The notes under the pieces: generated by a model
The model's database searches: none
Seen by the model: the letters and a program-made list of their open reading frames with translations, nothing else
What the model was told of the DNA's origin: nothing
NCBI GenBank assembly: GCA_031266095.1
Contig: JAISBR010000071.1
Location: forward strand, 1-26,904
DNA from: Treponema sp.
GTDB lineage: Bacteria > Spirochaetota > Spirochaetia > Treponematales > Breznakiellaceae
Length of the DNA: 26,904 nucleotides
Direction: 5' to 3'
Translations under genes and position numbers: made by a program
Part shown: one piece after another, positions 7,158-15,487 of the stretch
How the letters are laid out: the number at the start of each line of letters is the position of its first letter
How positions within the stretch are numbered: the first letter of the stretch is position 1

Positions 7158-9041
7158 TCATTTCCCGTTTTGTATTTCAATATACTCCTTAATTCCGTCT
7201 TTATCCATATCCCATGAATACATAACGGAACCGCCTTCCCCATACTCTTCGACGGTTTCATAAATTCCATCGCCATCCCAGTCGCTTTCAGTACGTTCCA
7301 CAACCTTTTTATAATCCAGCGGAGCGGCCCCCTCATATTCAAAACGACGGAACCAGCGTACCGTTTCCATCCGGGCATCCAGATCCATATCAAGCCACTG
7401 TAGTACCGGTTTTCCGTTTTCAAATTCGGTTATAGATACAGGCCGTCCGTCCAATATTTCCACAGCCCTCAGAGGTATGCCTCGATCAAGGTCTATCTTT
7501 TCCTGAGCGCCCTCAAATTCAACGCTGGGTCTTTGAATGATAAGAGAAAAGGAAACCAAAGTCCTCAAAGTCAGCCGGGAATACTGCCGCAGGGGAAAGA
7601 GAAGCCCCGCATAGCTCCTGTTACCGGCAAGTTCGGTGAAATGAATTGGGGTAAACTGAAAATCGCCGGACCGGGGGATAAAGGCGGTCTTTCCCAGTTC
7701 CGCCCGTTTTACCGAGGGATAAGGTTCCCAGAAAATTAACGCTTTGGAGCGATCCGCATCGTTTAACGGCAGTGCAGAAAGCCCCGCCCGGTCCGCCTCA
7801 GTTTCAGGTAACATTGCCTGTGATGCCCATTGGGGACCGCCTCCGGCGTCAAACGAAACAACCAGTTCTGCAAGGCCATCCTGATCCGCGTCATGGCTGT
7901 ACTCCTGAATCGTCCCGCCGGCGTAAAGGACACGGCTTTCAGGATACCCGTCCCGATCATCATCGGCGATGATAAGCCCGGAAAAAGAGAGGAGTTTTTC
8001 CGCCAAAAGGTTCCGCCCGGCATCGCCCTGCAGCAAATCGCTTAGCGCGACAATCAGATCCTTTTCAATAACAAGCCCTTTGTCAGGCACAGGGCGGCCG
8101 GTGGAATCCTCAGACAGGGCGAAGAGTTCCGCCACCGCTTCCTCCTCACCGATGAGTCCCAGCTTGAGGGACACCGTGACGGAAGCGGGATTGGGCCGGA
8201 ACTTGTCATTCCGCTCCGCGCCAAGCCCCCCCGCCCGGTAGGCCGCCATCAGCCGGCGGGCTTCTTCCGTATCCCGGATAAAGGGAGCGGCCATCCACGC
8301 CAGTTCGGGATCAGAGTCCAGCAGCAGGGGGAGCCGCATGAGGGCAAGATCCATTATATCCAGATCACCCCGATCGGGGTTTCTGTTCCGGGCATAGTCA
8401 AAAAAGATCCTCGGATAACGGGGATCGCGGGGATAGTGGTCCAGGGTTTCCGTCATGCAGCGGCGGAATTCCACAACAGCCGGAGGCGATCCCCCGGTTC
8501 CGAACATTGTTCCGGCTGACTCTTCAGAGAGGCCTTTGAGGACCGCGAGCCGCAACGCTGCAGGATCCGGAGGAAAACCGCTTATCGGAGACGCGGAGGC
8601 GCTCAGCGGATCTTCCTGCACCTGGTCAAGCAGCGTAAGGGCGCCTGCATAGTTACGCAACGTGATAAGCTGTTCCGCTTCCAGGAGCCGCGCCTGGGAA
8701 GGACTGTAGCGGCTCCATCGATCTACCGCAAAAGCACGCCCCAGGGCTTCCAGTACCGCCCCCCTGCTTTTCTGTTCATGAGAACGGGCCAGGGCGAGGA
8801 GGCAGGAAATATCCGAAGAAACATCCGCAAAATCCGCCGCCCGTTCAATGGCGGTCAAGGCCTCCGGCCAGCGGCCCCCGGAGGCCGCCCGCTCCGCCCA
8901 GAGGAAATACCGCTCCGCCACTGCGGAATCTCCTGTCTCACTCCATCCGTCTTCGTTACGGGCCTGAGCGTAAAGACCCGAAAAAGCAATGACGGATACC
9001 AGAACCGGCAGAAAGTGTGCCAGAACACGGCAGGGTTTCAC
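7158..9041 (-). CDS. Exported protein with N-terminal helical (TPR-like) region and C-terminal DxDxDG-type repeats
   Basis: 627 residues. GTG 9041 follows a GAGGAA site that overlaps the ftsH stop. A signal peptide is seen (hydrophobic residues 8-22, probable cleavage after LYA, residue 25). The first ~350 residues are alpha-helical and Ala/Leu-rich with TPR character. The remainder contains at least five short Asp-rich motifs: DDDRDGYPES, DADQDGLAEL, DMDLDARMET, DWDGDGIYET and DMDKDGIKEY. Each is followed by hydrophobic beta-strand residues, like FG-GAP or calcium-binding loop repeats. I do not recognise a named family. It is likely a periplasmic or surface scaffold that binds Ca2+. Its place between ftsH and an HtrA-like lipoprotein suggests an envelope role. 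Function is unknown. Confidence 0.7.
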   Translation of the reverse strand: MKPCRVLAHFLPVLVSVIAFSGLYAQARNEDGWSETGDSAVAERYFLWAERAASGGRWPEALTAIERAADFADVSSDISCLLALARSHEQKSRGAVLEALGRAFAVDRWSRYSPSQARLLEAEQLITLRNYAGALTLLDQVQEDPLSASASPISGFPPDPAALRLAVLKGLSEESAGTMFGTGGSPPAVVEFRRCMTETLDHYPRDPRYPRIFFDYARNRNPDRGDLDIMDLALMRLPLLLDSDPELAWMAAPFIRDTEEARRLMAAYRAGGLGAERNDKFRPNPASVTVSLKLGLIGEEEAVAELFALSEDSTGRPVPDKGLVIEKDLIVALSDLLQGDAGRNLLAEKLLSFSGLIIADDDRDGYPESRVLYAGGTIQEYSHDADQDGLAELVVSFDAGGGPQWASQAMLPETEADRAGLSALPLNDADRSKALIFWEPYPSVKRAELGKTAFIPRSGDFQFTPIHFTELAGNRSYAGLLFPLRQYSRLTLRTLVSFSLIIQRPSVEFEGAQEKIDLDRGIPLRAVEILDGRPVSITEFENGKPVLQWLDMDLDARMETVRWFRRFEYEGAAPLDYKKVVERTESDWDGDGIYETVEEYGEGGSVMYSWDMDKDGIKEYIEIQNGK

Positions 9042-9050
9042 GGAATTTCC

Positions 9051-10985
9051 TCAACTATCCCCGGAGATCCGCGCCCCGCCCTTTGGGGAGGACGATCCCG
9101 GCTCTATCAGGGAAGTGGAATCCTCCCTGGGGGGCAGGCCTAAAATTTCCCGGACCTCGTCATCTACCAGTGTCTCCCGGCTGATAAGGGCGCCGGCAAG
9201 TTTTTCCAGTTCCTGTTTGTGGGCTTCTATAATTTCCCGGGCCATGTTCCGGATGCGATCAAGTATCTTTTCAATTGTCTTGTCAATACGCTGGGCTGTA
9301 TCTTCGGAATAATCCTTATGGCGGGCGATTTCTTTGCCCAGGAAAATGGGTTCATCTTCCTGACCGTAGGCCACAGGCCCCAATTCCTCGGCCATGCCCC
9401 ACTCACAGACCATGTGGCGGGCCATTTCAGTGGCCTGCTGAATATCCTGCTTGGTACCGGTGGTGGTTTCACTGTAGAAGAGTTTTTCCGCAAGCCAGCC
9501 GCCGTAACAAATAGCGATACGGTCCTCGATCCAGCCTCTGGTACGGCTGTAGCTGTCCTCCTCAGGGAGGGACAAGGCCATGCCCAATGCCCGCCCGTGG
9601 GGAACAATAGTTACCTTGTGCAGGGGATCCGCGTTTTTGAGGTAGTAGTGCAGCAAGGCGTGACCCGCCTCGTGAATGGCGGTCATTCGGCGTTCTTTAT
9701 CGGAAACCACCAAGGTTGTACGGGCCACTCCCATGAGCACCTTGTCCCTGGCTTCCTCAAAATCGCTCATCTCCACTTCCTGCTTGTTATTGCGGGCGGC
9801 GAACAAGGCGGCCTCGTTAACCATGTTGGCAATATCAGCGCCGCTCATACCCGGTGAGGCCCTGGCTACGCGGGCAAGATCCACATTCTTGTTCATGGGG
9901 ATTTTCACGGCGTGTATTTGCAGTATCGCCTCACGCTCCTTGATATCGGGCATGGCGACTACTACTTGCCGGTCAAAACGACCGGGCCGCAGCAGCGCCG
10001 GATCAAGCACATCAGGCCGGTTGGTAGCGGCGAGGATTATCACCCCGTCCTTGGAATCAAAACCGTCCATTTCAACCAAAAGCTGGTTCAAAGTCTGTTC
10101 CCGTTCATCATGACCACCGCCGTAGCCCGCACCCCGGGTTCTGCCCACCGCGTCAAGCTCATCAATAAAAATAATACAGGGCGCGCTGCGCCTTCCCTGT
10201 TCAAAAAGATCGCGGACACGGCTCGCGCCGACCCCGACAAACATCTCCACGAAATCGGAGCCTGACATGTGAAAGAAAGCGACTCCCGCCTCACCCGCCA
10301 CCGAGCGGGCCATGAGGGTCTTACCGGTACCAGGCATCCCCACCAGAAGCACACCCTTGGGGATTCGCGCGCCCATCTTGGTAAACTTCTGGGGATTTTT
10401 TAGAAACGCCACCACTTCCTCAAGCTCGAACTTGGCGTCTTTCTGGCCCGCCACATCGGCGAAGCTCACCTTCTTCCCCTCGTCCTGGTAGCGCTTGGCC
10501 CTGCTCTTGCCAAACTGGAAAGTTTTGTTCCCCGCGCCCTGCATATTCCTGAACATGAACCAGATAAAGCCGAAGCCAATAAACCAGGGCAGCAGTTCCA
10601 GGATAACGCGCCAGGGATTCGGCCTTGCGACCGCTCCGGAGATATTGACATTCTTCCGCAGCAGGGAAGACAGGAGATCCGGATCCTCATAGGGGATACG
10701 GGTTTTAAGCTGGGCCGCTTCCTGACCAGAGGAACCTTTAAGGAAAATATCCAGGGTATTATTATCATGAATAGTAACGGATTCGATCTGATCCTGAGCA
10801 AGGAAACGGGTAAAATCAGAATACCGGATCTCCCTCACCGGGGCGGCTTCACCACGGAAAAAATACGCGATGAACAGACCCGCTATGATGAGAAAGAAAA
10901 CAAGGGCAAAGCCGTTTGGCCGTTTGGCCTGCAAAGACGGACGAGGCCCTCCCTCAGGCGGTTTATCATTTTGATTATTGAACAT
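9051..10985 (-). CDS. ftsH: ATP-dependent zinc metalloprotease FtsH
   Basis: 644 residues, the usual length. Two transmembrane segments (about 25-43 and 127-147) flank the short periplasmic domain. The AAA module has Walker A GMPGTGKT (216-223; the common second residue Pro is Met), Walker B IIFIDE (271-276) and the second region of homology [20 protein letters not shown] (320-339). The zinc site HEAGH is at 438-442 and a third ligand Asp follows in TKQDIQQAT. It is a membrane-anchored hexameric protease that removes misassembled membrane and selected cytosolic proteins. ATG 10985 is preceded by GGGGG and lies inside the end of tilS, with an 11-base overlap. Gene order tilS-ftsH is standard in spirochaetes. 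Assignment is secure. Confidence 0.97.
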   Translation of the reverse strand: MFNNQNDKPPEGGPRPSLQAKRPNGFALVFFLIIAGLFIAYFFRGEAAPVREIRYSDFTRFLAQDQIESVTIHDNNTLDIFLKGSSGQEAAQLKTRIPYEDPDLLSSLLRKNVNISGAVARPNPWRVILELLPWFIGFGFIWFMFRNMQGAGNKTFQFGKSRAKRYQDEGKKVSFADVAGQKDAKFELEEVVAFLKNPQKFTKMGARIPKGVLLVGMPGTGKTLMARSVAGEAGVAFFHMSGSDFVEMFVGVGASRVRDLFEQGRRSAPCIIFIDELDAVGRTRGAGYGGGHDEREQTLNQLLVEMDGFDSKDGVIILAATNRPDVLDPALLRPGRFDRQVVVAMPDIKEREAILQIHAVKIPMNKNVDLARVARASPGMSGADIANMVNEAALFAARNNKQEVEMSDFEEARDKVLMGVARTTLVVSDKERRMTAIHEAGHALLHYYLKNADPLHKVTIVPHGRALGMALSLPEEDSYSRTRGWIEDRIAICYGGWLAEKLFYSETTTGTKQDIQQATEMARHMVCEWGMAEELGPVAYGQEDEPIFLGKEIARHKDYSEDTAQRIDKTIEKILDRIRNMAREIIEAHKQELEKLAGALISRETLVDDEVREILGLPPREDSTSLIEPGSSSPKGGARISGDS

Positions 10986-12354
10986 CCATACCCCCGGTAT
11001 TGTTATTCGATCTTTTTGCCTTTACCATATACAACTTTTCATCTGCAATATCTTTCGGGACTTCCCGCCGGAGCGATACTCCCCCCGGACCAATGAAAGC
11101 GGCTACTCCCCGCTGGTCGACAAGGCTTAAAATCCGTTCCCGGCGGGCTGACTCAGCCGGCGCGTGTTTGCCGTCAATACAATCGCCCTTAAAGCTCCGC
11201 CTTAGAGCCAGCGGCAGCAAGGCGTAACCTCCCCCGGCGATTCCGGCGGGTTCCCCGGAAAACGGCTTCACCTCAATAACCATTCTTTTAAGAATATATA
11301 AGCCCGGCATTTTAATCAACAGTACAAAACCGCGCTCGGCGGCCCTGTTTTTTCTCAGCGACAACATTATCCGTCCGTCTTCCCTCCAAATCCGCACCGG
11401 CCCCAAATCAACGGCCTTTGTAAAGCCCCCGCAAAAACGCCTGATACCGGCGCGCTTTATCGGAACAGGGGATTCGTTCCCACGCAGCAACCGGTCCAGG
11501 CCCCGGAAGAGGGCTTCCTCGCGGATAATGGCGTTCTGGGCGAAAAAAGTTTCCGCATCGGTATGGAGCGCGCGGCCGCCTGTCTCTGTCCAGCGTACCC
11601 GGCGGCGGGCTTCCCCGGTGATAAAACCGGCGGCGAGGGCCTGAGTTTCGGCCAGAGAGGCAAAGCCCCGCCGCCAGCACGGAAAAGACTCGTTTAAAAA
11701 CGGGATGAGGTGATACCGTATCCGGTTACGGAGGAAACGGATATCGACGTTAGTGGAATCTTCCCGCCAGGGGACATTTTTTTCATCCAGGTAGTGGAAC
11801 GTGTCGGTACGGCTTAGAGTCAGCAGGGGTCGCAGAATCCGCCCCCGTCCGGCGGGCATAGCCGCCAGACCTGCGGGACCCGAACCCCGGAAGGCCCGCA
11901 TCAACACGGTCTCAAGCATATCATCCCTGGTGTGGGCAATGAGGATCCGAACAGGCCTGGTACCTTCAGCCTCAATAACGCGGGCCTCTCTAAACAAAGC
12001 CCGGCGGCGGTAGAGCCGTGCGGCCGCCTCAATACCTATCCCCTCGCGTTTAGCCGTACCGGCGATTTTTCCCGGTTCCACGGACACAATTTTACAGGGT
12101 ATCGCGTGTTTCCCGCACAGTTCCCCTACAAAGGCGGCGTCCCCCCGGCTTTCCTCAGGCGGCCTAATCCCGTGTTCTACATGCAGACAGCGCAATGAAA
12201 AAGCCGGCCCCGTGGAATCGCGGGCAAGAGCGGCCAAGGCCTCAAGCATGGCGACAGAATCCACACCCCCTGATACAGCCGCGAGACACACCATCCCCCG
12301 CGGACAATCCCTTAAAGAGACGGCAACAACAGATTCAAATTCAAAGACAGTCAC
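10975..12354 (-). CDS. tilS: tRNA(Ile)-lysidine synthase TilS
   Basis: 459 residues. The N-type ATP pyrophosphatase loop SGGVDS is at 28-33. Typical TilS stretches follow: HVEHGIRP, IAHTRDDMLETVLMR, and the WREDSTN...RNRIRYHLIPFL region. It adds lysine to C34 of the minor tRNA-Ile(CAU), converting AUG to AUA decoding; this is essential in nearly all bacteria. I kept GTG 12354, about 27 residues before the P-loop, although its ribosome-binding site is weak; an internal ATG nearer the loop (codon 21) would leave too short an N-terminus. Its last codons overlap the ftsH start. The C-terminal part is less conserved, as is normal in the family. Confidence 0.93.
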   Translation of the reverse strand: MTVFEFESVVAVSLRDCPRGMVCLAAVSGGVDSVAMLEALAALARDSTGPAFSLRCLHVEHGIRPPEESRGDAAFVGELCGKHAIPCKIVSVEPGKIAGTAKREGIGIEAAARLYRRRALFREARVIEAEGTRPVRILIAHTRDDMLETVLMRAFRGSGPAGLAAMPAGRGRILRPLLTLSRTDTFHYLDEKNVPWREDSTNVDIRFLRNRIRYHLIPFLNESFPCWRRGFASLAETQALAAGFITGEARRRVRWTETGGRALHTDAETFFAQNAIIREEALFRGLDRLLRGNESPVPIKRAGIRRFCGGFTKAVDLGPVRIWREDGRIMLSLRKNRAAERGFVLLIKMPGLYILKRMVIEVKPFSGEPAGIAGGGYALLPLALRRSFKGDCIDGKHAPAESARRERILSLVDQRGVAAFIGPGGVSLRREVPKDIADEKLYMVKAKRSNNNTGGMDVQ

Positions 12355-12491
12355 ATAACTACATCACACCATGCGTAACAAACCGCCTAAACGGCGATTT
12401 TTGGAGGTTTTATACACGAAGTGCAACAAACTCCCGGGCTAAAAACAAGAAGATCTTCGGGAAACCCGCGGTCTCCATTTCCCCGGGAATG

Positions 12492-13154
12492 TTACGCCTT
12501 TTTCTCCCCGGCTGTGGGAGCGGCGGTTCCCGCAGCTGTGGTGGCGACCACGGCCGCAGGAGTACCGGCTGCCACTTCGGCTTCAGCCGCAGGAACGGCC
12601 TCGGCCTTGGCGAATTTCACGAGCGCCACAACCTGATCGGCTCCGGAAAGGAGCTTCACGCCCTCGCCCAAAGGAATATCCCGCACGTGAAGGGACTGAT
12701 TAACCTTAAGGCCGGAAATATCGACTTCGATCCGCTCCGGCAGATTCCCGGGCAGACATTCAACCTCAATCTCGTGAAGGGGATTCTCAAGAATACCACC
12801 CTCCCGGACTCCGATGGGATTCCCGTTAAGATGCAGAGAAACTTTAGCCCGCAGGACGACACCACTTTCAACCTCGTAAAAATCAACGTGGAGAATATTT
12901 CCGTCAATAATATTGCGCTGAGTATCTTTCACAAAGGCATCGTAGGACTTACCGTCCGCCTCGACTTTTACAATGGTACTTTCGGAGATATTCCTTACCC
13001 GCCGCATGAATTCCTGGGCATCAAGATCAATGGCGATTGCCTGGCCTGACCTTCCGTAGAGTACCGCCGGAATGCGACCGCTCCGCCTTAGCCTGCGGGA
13101 TTCGGCGGAACCCGCCTTCTGACGATTCCTGGCGGATAGTACAACCTGACTCAT
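12492..13154 (-). CDS. rplY: 50S ribosomal protein bL25 (long CTC form)
   Basis: 220 residues. The N-terminal domain matches L25 (RNRQKAGSAESRRLRRSGRIPAVLYG) and binds 5S rRNA. The second beta domain (about 95-185) makes it the long CTC-type form. The last ~40 residues are an Ala/Thr/Val/Pro-rich low-complexity tail ending in GEKKA, probably disordered. GAGGTGTG is seven bases or fewer before ATG 13154. It sits between tRNA-Gln and tilS. In many bacteria, including Borrelia, pth follows this gene, but here tilS follows after 137 bases. Confidence 0.95.
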   Translation of the reverse strand: MSQVVLSARNRQKAGSAESRRLRRSGRIPAVLYGRSGQAIAIDLDAQEFMRRVRNISESTIVKVEADGKSYDAFVKDTQRNIIDGNILHVDFYEVESGVVLRAKVSLHLNGNPIGVREGGILENPLHEIEVECLPGNLPERIEVDISGLKVNQSLHVRDIPLGEGVKLLSGADQVVALVKFAKAEAVPAAEAEVAAGTPAAVVATTAAGTAAPTAGEKKA

Positions 13155-13229
13155 TTACACACCTCGTTCACAAAAATACCCCGCCATGGCAAAATCCAAC
13201 ACGGGATGTTCAATCGGGATAAAACCCTA

Positions 13230-13301
13230 CTGGGACGACAGGATTCGAACCTGTGAATACCGGCTCCAAAAACCGGGGGCTTACCGCTTGCCGACGTCCC
13301 A
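13230..13301 (-). tRNA. tRNA-Gln (anticodon TTG)
   Basis: The minus strand folds into a cloverleaf. The acceptor stem TGGGACG pairs with CGTCCCA. The D-arm is GGC/GCC with AAGCGGTAA in the loop. The anticodon stem CCGGT/GCCGG encloses the loop TTTTGGA, with anticodon TTG at 13269-13267. The T-arm ACAGG/CCTGT encloses TTCGAAT. The U1-A72 end and G73 discriminator are identity features of tRNA-Gln. CCA is not encoded. G rather than A at position 37 is a minor feature. It is transcribed in the same direction as its neighbours spoVG and rplY. Confidence 0.93.
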
Positions 13302-13313
13302 CTATAGGATTCG

Positions 13314-13343
13314 AGCATAGCATAAATCCGGGAACAGTATCAA
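13314..13343 (-). promoter_or_regulatory. Predicted sigma-70-type promoter of tRNA-Gln (and perhaps rplY)
   Basis: On the minus strand, TTGATA (13343-13338) is followed after 18 bases by TATGCT (13319-13314), twelve bases before the mature 5' end of the tRNA. The -35 matches consensus at 5 of 6 positions and the -10 at 4 of 6. Spacing and location suit a tRNA promoter. Confidence 0.55.
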
Positions 13344-13377
13344 TATATCGAAAACCCGGGATTCCCCCGCCTGAGCG

Positions 13378-13656
13378 TCAAATTTCCACAGAACTATCAT
13401 CCGCTACGCCGGATTCGTACTTCTCCAGTATCTTATTCTGCAGCTCGGCACGGAATTCGGGATGAATAGGATGAGCTACATCTTTGTATTCCCCCGCCCT
13501 GGTTTTACGACTCGGCATAGCAATGAAAACCCCGCTTTTACCTTCGATGATCTTTACATTATGCACCACAAAACAGTCATCAAATGTAACCGTTACATAA
13601 GCTTTCAGTTTACCCTCGTCGGCAACTTTACGGACCCTAATATCTGTTATCTCCAT
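13378..13656 (-). CDS. spoVG: SpoVG-family regulatory protein
   Basis: 92 residues, normal for the family. It opens METTDI-like ([11 protein letters not shown]), continues through [20 protein letters not shown] and ends near AHPIHPEFR, all typical of SpoVG. Family members bind DNA and RNA site-specifically; the Borrelia homologue does so in a non-sporulating spirochaete. AAAGGAG precedes ATG 13656 at good spacing. It lies 37 bases after ispE and probably shares its transcript. The ispE-spoVG-rplY neighbourhood parallels that of Firmicutes. Confidence 0.95.
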   Translation of the reverse strand: MEITDIRVRKVADEGKLKAYVTVTFDDCFVVHNVKIIEGKSGVFIAMPSRKTRAGEYKDVAHPIHPEFRAELQNKILEKYESGVADDSSVEI

Positions 13657-13693
13657 TATGCCTCTCCTTTTGTATAACGGTCCTCTTTGTCTA

Positions 13694-14656
13694 TTATTTT
13701 AATACCGAAAGGGCCTTACGCGCAAGTAAAAATGAAATCTTAACAAAATTCCATGTTTTTAACAGGTTTTTTTCGGCTTTTTCAGCCTTTTCCCGGTCGG
13801 TAAAAACACCGAAGCAGGTGGAACCGGCTCCGGAAAGCCCCGCGAAATCCGCCCCCAGGTCCCGTAGCCGGCCGAGAATTTCCCGGTAAGCCGCGCCCTT
13901 CTCCCCCTCCGTGGCAGCCCCCAAAACCGGCAAAAAATCGTTTTCAAAAGACCAGTCCCGGGGAGAGGGGGAAAGCCGCTTACCAAGTTCAAGCCCCGGA
14001 ACCTTCGCCGTTGATCCCCGCGCCTCCGCGTTCCTGCGGGCATTGTTTTCTCCCTGCCTTTCGCGGAATTCATCCAGCAGCCGAAAAGCCTCGGCTGTTA
14101 CACTGGGAAAACCGGGATTTACCAGTACAAAAAAGAGATTTTTCGGAGCCTCAAGGGATGTAATCCGCTCACCACAGCCGCTTACCCAAGCGGCGCTGGT
14201 TTCAGTGAGGAAAAAAGGTACGTCGCTGCCCAGGGAAGCGGCCATTTCGGCCAGGGAATCGGCGCCAAGACCACTGGTCGTATAGAGCGAATTCAACGCC
14301 AAAAGGGTGGAAGCAGCATCGGAAGAGCCGCCTCCCAGGCCTCCGCCCAGGGGAATTCGCTTGTTTACCCATATCCTAAGCCCCCGGGTATAGCCGGTCC
14401 TGCTTCTGAACAGGGAAACGGCTTTGAAAATGATATTTTTTTCAGGCGGAAAAGCCTCCATGGGCGCTGGTTCTCTCTGAAATTTCATATGTATTTCCAG
14501 GGTTTTATCCTCATCAAGAAGCTCAAAACGAAGGGTATCTCCAAAGGCAAGAGCCGCGAAAATGCTTTCCAAATTGTGAAAGCCGTCGGGCCGCCTGTCT
14601 TTGACCCGCAGATGCAGATTTACCTTAGCCGGAGCTTCGATCGTCAATATCGGCAT
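13694..14656 (-). CDS. ispE: 4-diphosphocytidyl-2-C-methyl-D-erythritol kinase IspE
   Basis: 320 residues, GHMP kinase fold. The N-terminal [11 protein letters not shown] holds the catalytic Lys11. The ATP loop [13 protein letters not shown] is at 102-114, GSDVPFFL follows near 148, and the C-terminal GSTCFGVF completes the family pattern. It phosphorylates CDP-methylerythritol in the MEP (non-mevalonate) isoprenoid pathway, so the organism makes isopentenyl diphosphate that way. A stretch around residues 205-240 is longer and more polar than in typical IspE. ATG 14656 has only a weak ribosome-binding site. The gene is divergent from the acidic-protein gene across a 115-base gap. Confidence 0.94.
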   Translation of the reverse strand: MPILTIEAPAKVNLHLRVKDRRPDGFHNLESIFAALAFGDTLRFELLDEDKTLEIHMKFQREPAPMEAFPPEKNIIFKAVSLFRSRTGYTRGLRIWVNKRIPLGGGLGGGSSDAASTLLALNSLYTTSGLGADSLAEMAASLGSDVPFFLTETSAAWVSGCGERITSLEAPKNLFFVLVNPGFPSVTAEAFRLLDEFRERQGENNARRNAEARGSTAKVPGLELGKRLSPSPRDWSFENDFLPVLGAATEGEKGAAYREILGRLRDLGADFAGLSGAGSTCFGVFTDREKAEKAEKNLLKTWNFVKISFLLARKALSVLK

Positions 14657-14709
14657 GGTTTACAGCTTAACACAGTTTTAAAAAAAGTGTGCAAGTACGA
14701 AAAAACCAG

Positions 14710-14739
14710 TTGACAATTCTGTAAACTCTCCCTTATGTT
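14710..14739 (+). promoter_or_regulatory. Predicted promoter of the acidic-protein gene
   Basis: A perfect -35 TTGACA (14710-14715) is followed after 18 bases by TATGTT (14734-14739), 4 of 6 to the -10 consensus. The start codon lies 33 bases downstream, with CGGAG (14761-14765) as ribosome-binding site. A second AT-rich box, TAGAAT at 14744, could contribute. Confidence 0.55.
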
Positions 14740-14771
14740 TCAATAGAATACTTTTCTAAACGGAGAAAATT

Positions 14772-15104
14772 ATGGTTCTGCATGAAGCCATGGATTATCG
14801 GACGGATTCTGAAAAAGAAGCCTTCCCTGCGGAGACGCTGACATTAATGCCTTTGGACAACTTTGAGACTGTCCCGGCGGCGGATGACGGTGTCAGTCCA
14901 GTGCCGTTTTTCATCTTTAGTGACGAAGACGAAGATGATGAAGACATCGACAACAAAGACAGCTTCGACGACATGGAAGAGGACTTCGAAGATGATGACT
15001 TTGAGGACGATGATTTTGACGACGACGACGATGATGATTACGACGATGATGATGACGACTACGACGAAGACGACGATGTAGACTATGACGATTTAGAAGA
15101 ATGA
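14772..15104 (+). CDS. Small extremely acidic protein, function unknown
   Basis: 110 residues from ATG 14772. The first ~50 residues are ordinary in composition (motif VPFFIF at 44-49). Residues 51-110 are 47/60 Asp or Glu. Single aromatic residues (F65, F72, F77, F82, Y90, Y97, Y105) recur every 5-8 positions in this tail. The coding DNA is correspondingly a GAC/GAT-rich near-repeat. I recognise no domain; it lacks the helix-turn-helix of the RNA polymerase delta subunit, which has a similar acidic tail. It could be a nucleic-acid mimic, a cation buffer or a chaperone-like partner of basic proteins; this is speculation. The promoter and ribosome-binding site support it as a real gene. Its 3' end overlaps the convergent rsfS gene by 22 bases. 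Confidence 0.7.
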   Translation: MVLHEAMDYRTDSEKEAFPAETLTLMPLDNFETVPAADDGVSPVPFFIFSDEDEDDEDIDNKDSFDDMEEDFEDDDFEDDDFDDDDDDDYDDDDDDYDEDDDVDYDDLEE

Positions 15105-15487
15105 GTGAGTGGAGCGGCCGGCGAATACAGCTGCTCCAGCTCGTAAAAAGATCGGACCCGTTCGCTCATCAAATGTATGATGGTTGTTCCCAGGTCAATA
15201 AGGCGCCATTCATCATCTCCCGAGTCCGGTTTTCTGGATCGTCTGAGTATTTCTAAGCCCCGCTCGCCGCAAAACTCCTTGATATGCCGTTCCAGGCCCT
15301 GTAGATGGGTATCGCTTAAGGCGGTGGCAATGACAAAAAAGTCGGTCCAGGCGTTCATCTCCCTCAGATCAAGGACCACTACGTCAATGCCTTTGTGTTC
15401 CCGCAGCAGTTCTCCCAAGGCCAGGGCGGCCGCCTTACCGGCGGAATTGCCTGCCGGGGCTTTAGTTTCCAGTAACATACCTTCCAT
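15083..15487 (-). CDS. rsfS: Ribosomal silencing factor RsfS (Iojap/DUF143)
   Basis: 134 residues from ATG 15487, which has GGAAGGG six bases upstream; an in-frame TTG at 15502 would overlap that site. The family core is clear: DVVVLDLREMNAWTDFFVIA, then SDTHLQGLERHI and DEWRLIDLGTTIIHLMSERVRSFYELEQL. RsfS binds uL14 on the 50S subunit and prevents joining with 30S when nutrients are scarce. The start lies inside the end of the LCP gene (26-base overlap). Last gene of the operon, with its 3' end overlapping the acidic-protein gene. Confidence 0.93.
   Translation of the reverse strand: MEGMLLETKAPAGNSAGKAAALALGELLREHKGIDVVVLDLREMNAWTDFFVIATALSDTHLQGLERHIKEFCGERGLEILRRSRKPDSGDDEWRLIDLGTTIIHLMSERVRSFYELEQLYSPAAPLTHSSKSS

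Noticed and set aside
7142..7423. N-terminal extension of the HtrA-like gene upstream of GTG 7141
   Set aside because: It would overlap the Asp-repeat gene by 266 bases and bury the lipoprotein signal peptide in the interior of the protein; GTG 7141 has a ribosome-binding site.
12384..12402. Hairpin CGCC-loop-GGCG followed by TTTTT on the plus strand, resembling a terminator
   Set aside because: Only four base pairs, and no plus-strand gene lies upstream; the neighbouring genes run the other way.
12195..13049. 284-codon plus-strand frame opposite tilS and rplY
   Set aside because: Antisense to two well-identified genes, low-complexity translation and no ribosome-binding site.
14930..15095. 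GAC/GAT-rich tract considered as a CRISPR-like or microsatellite array
   Set aside because: No constant repeat unit or spacers; the pattern is explained by a continuous Asp/Glu-coding frame.
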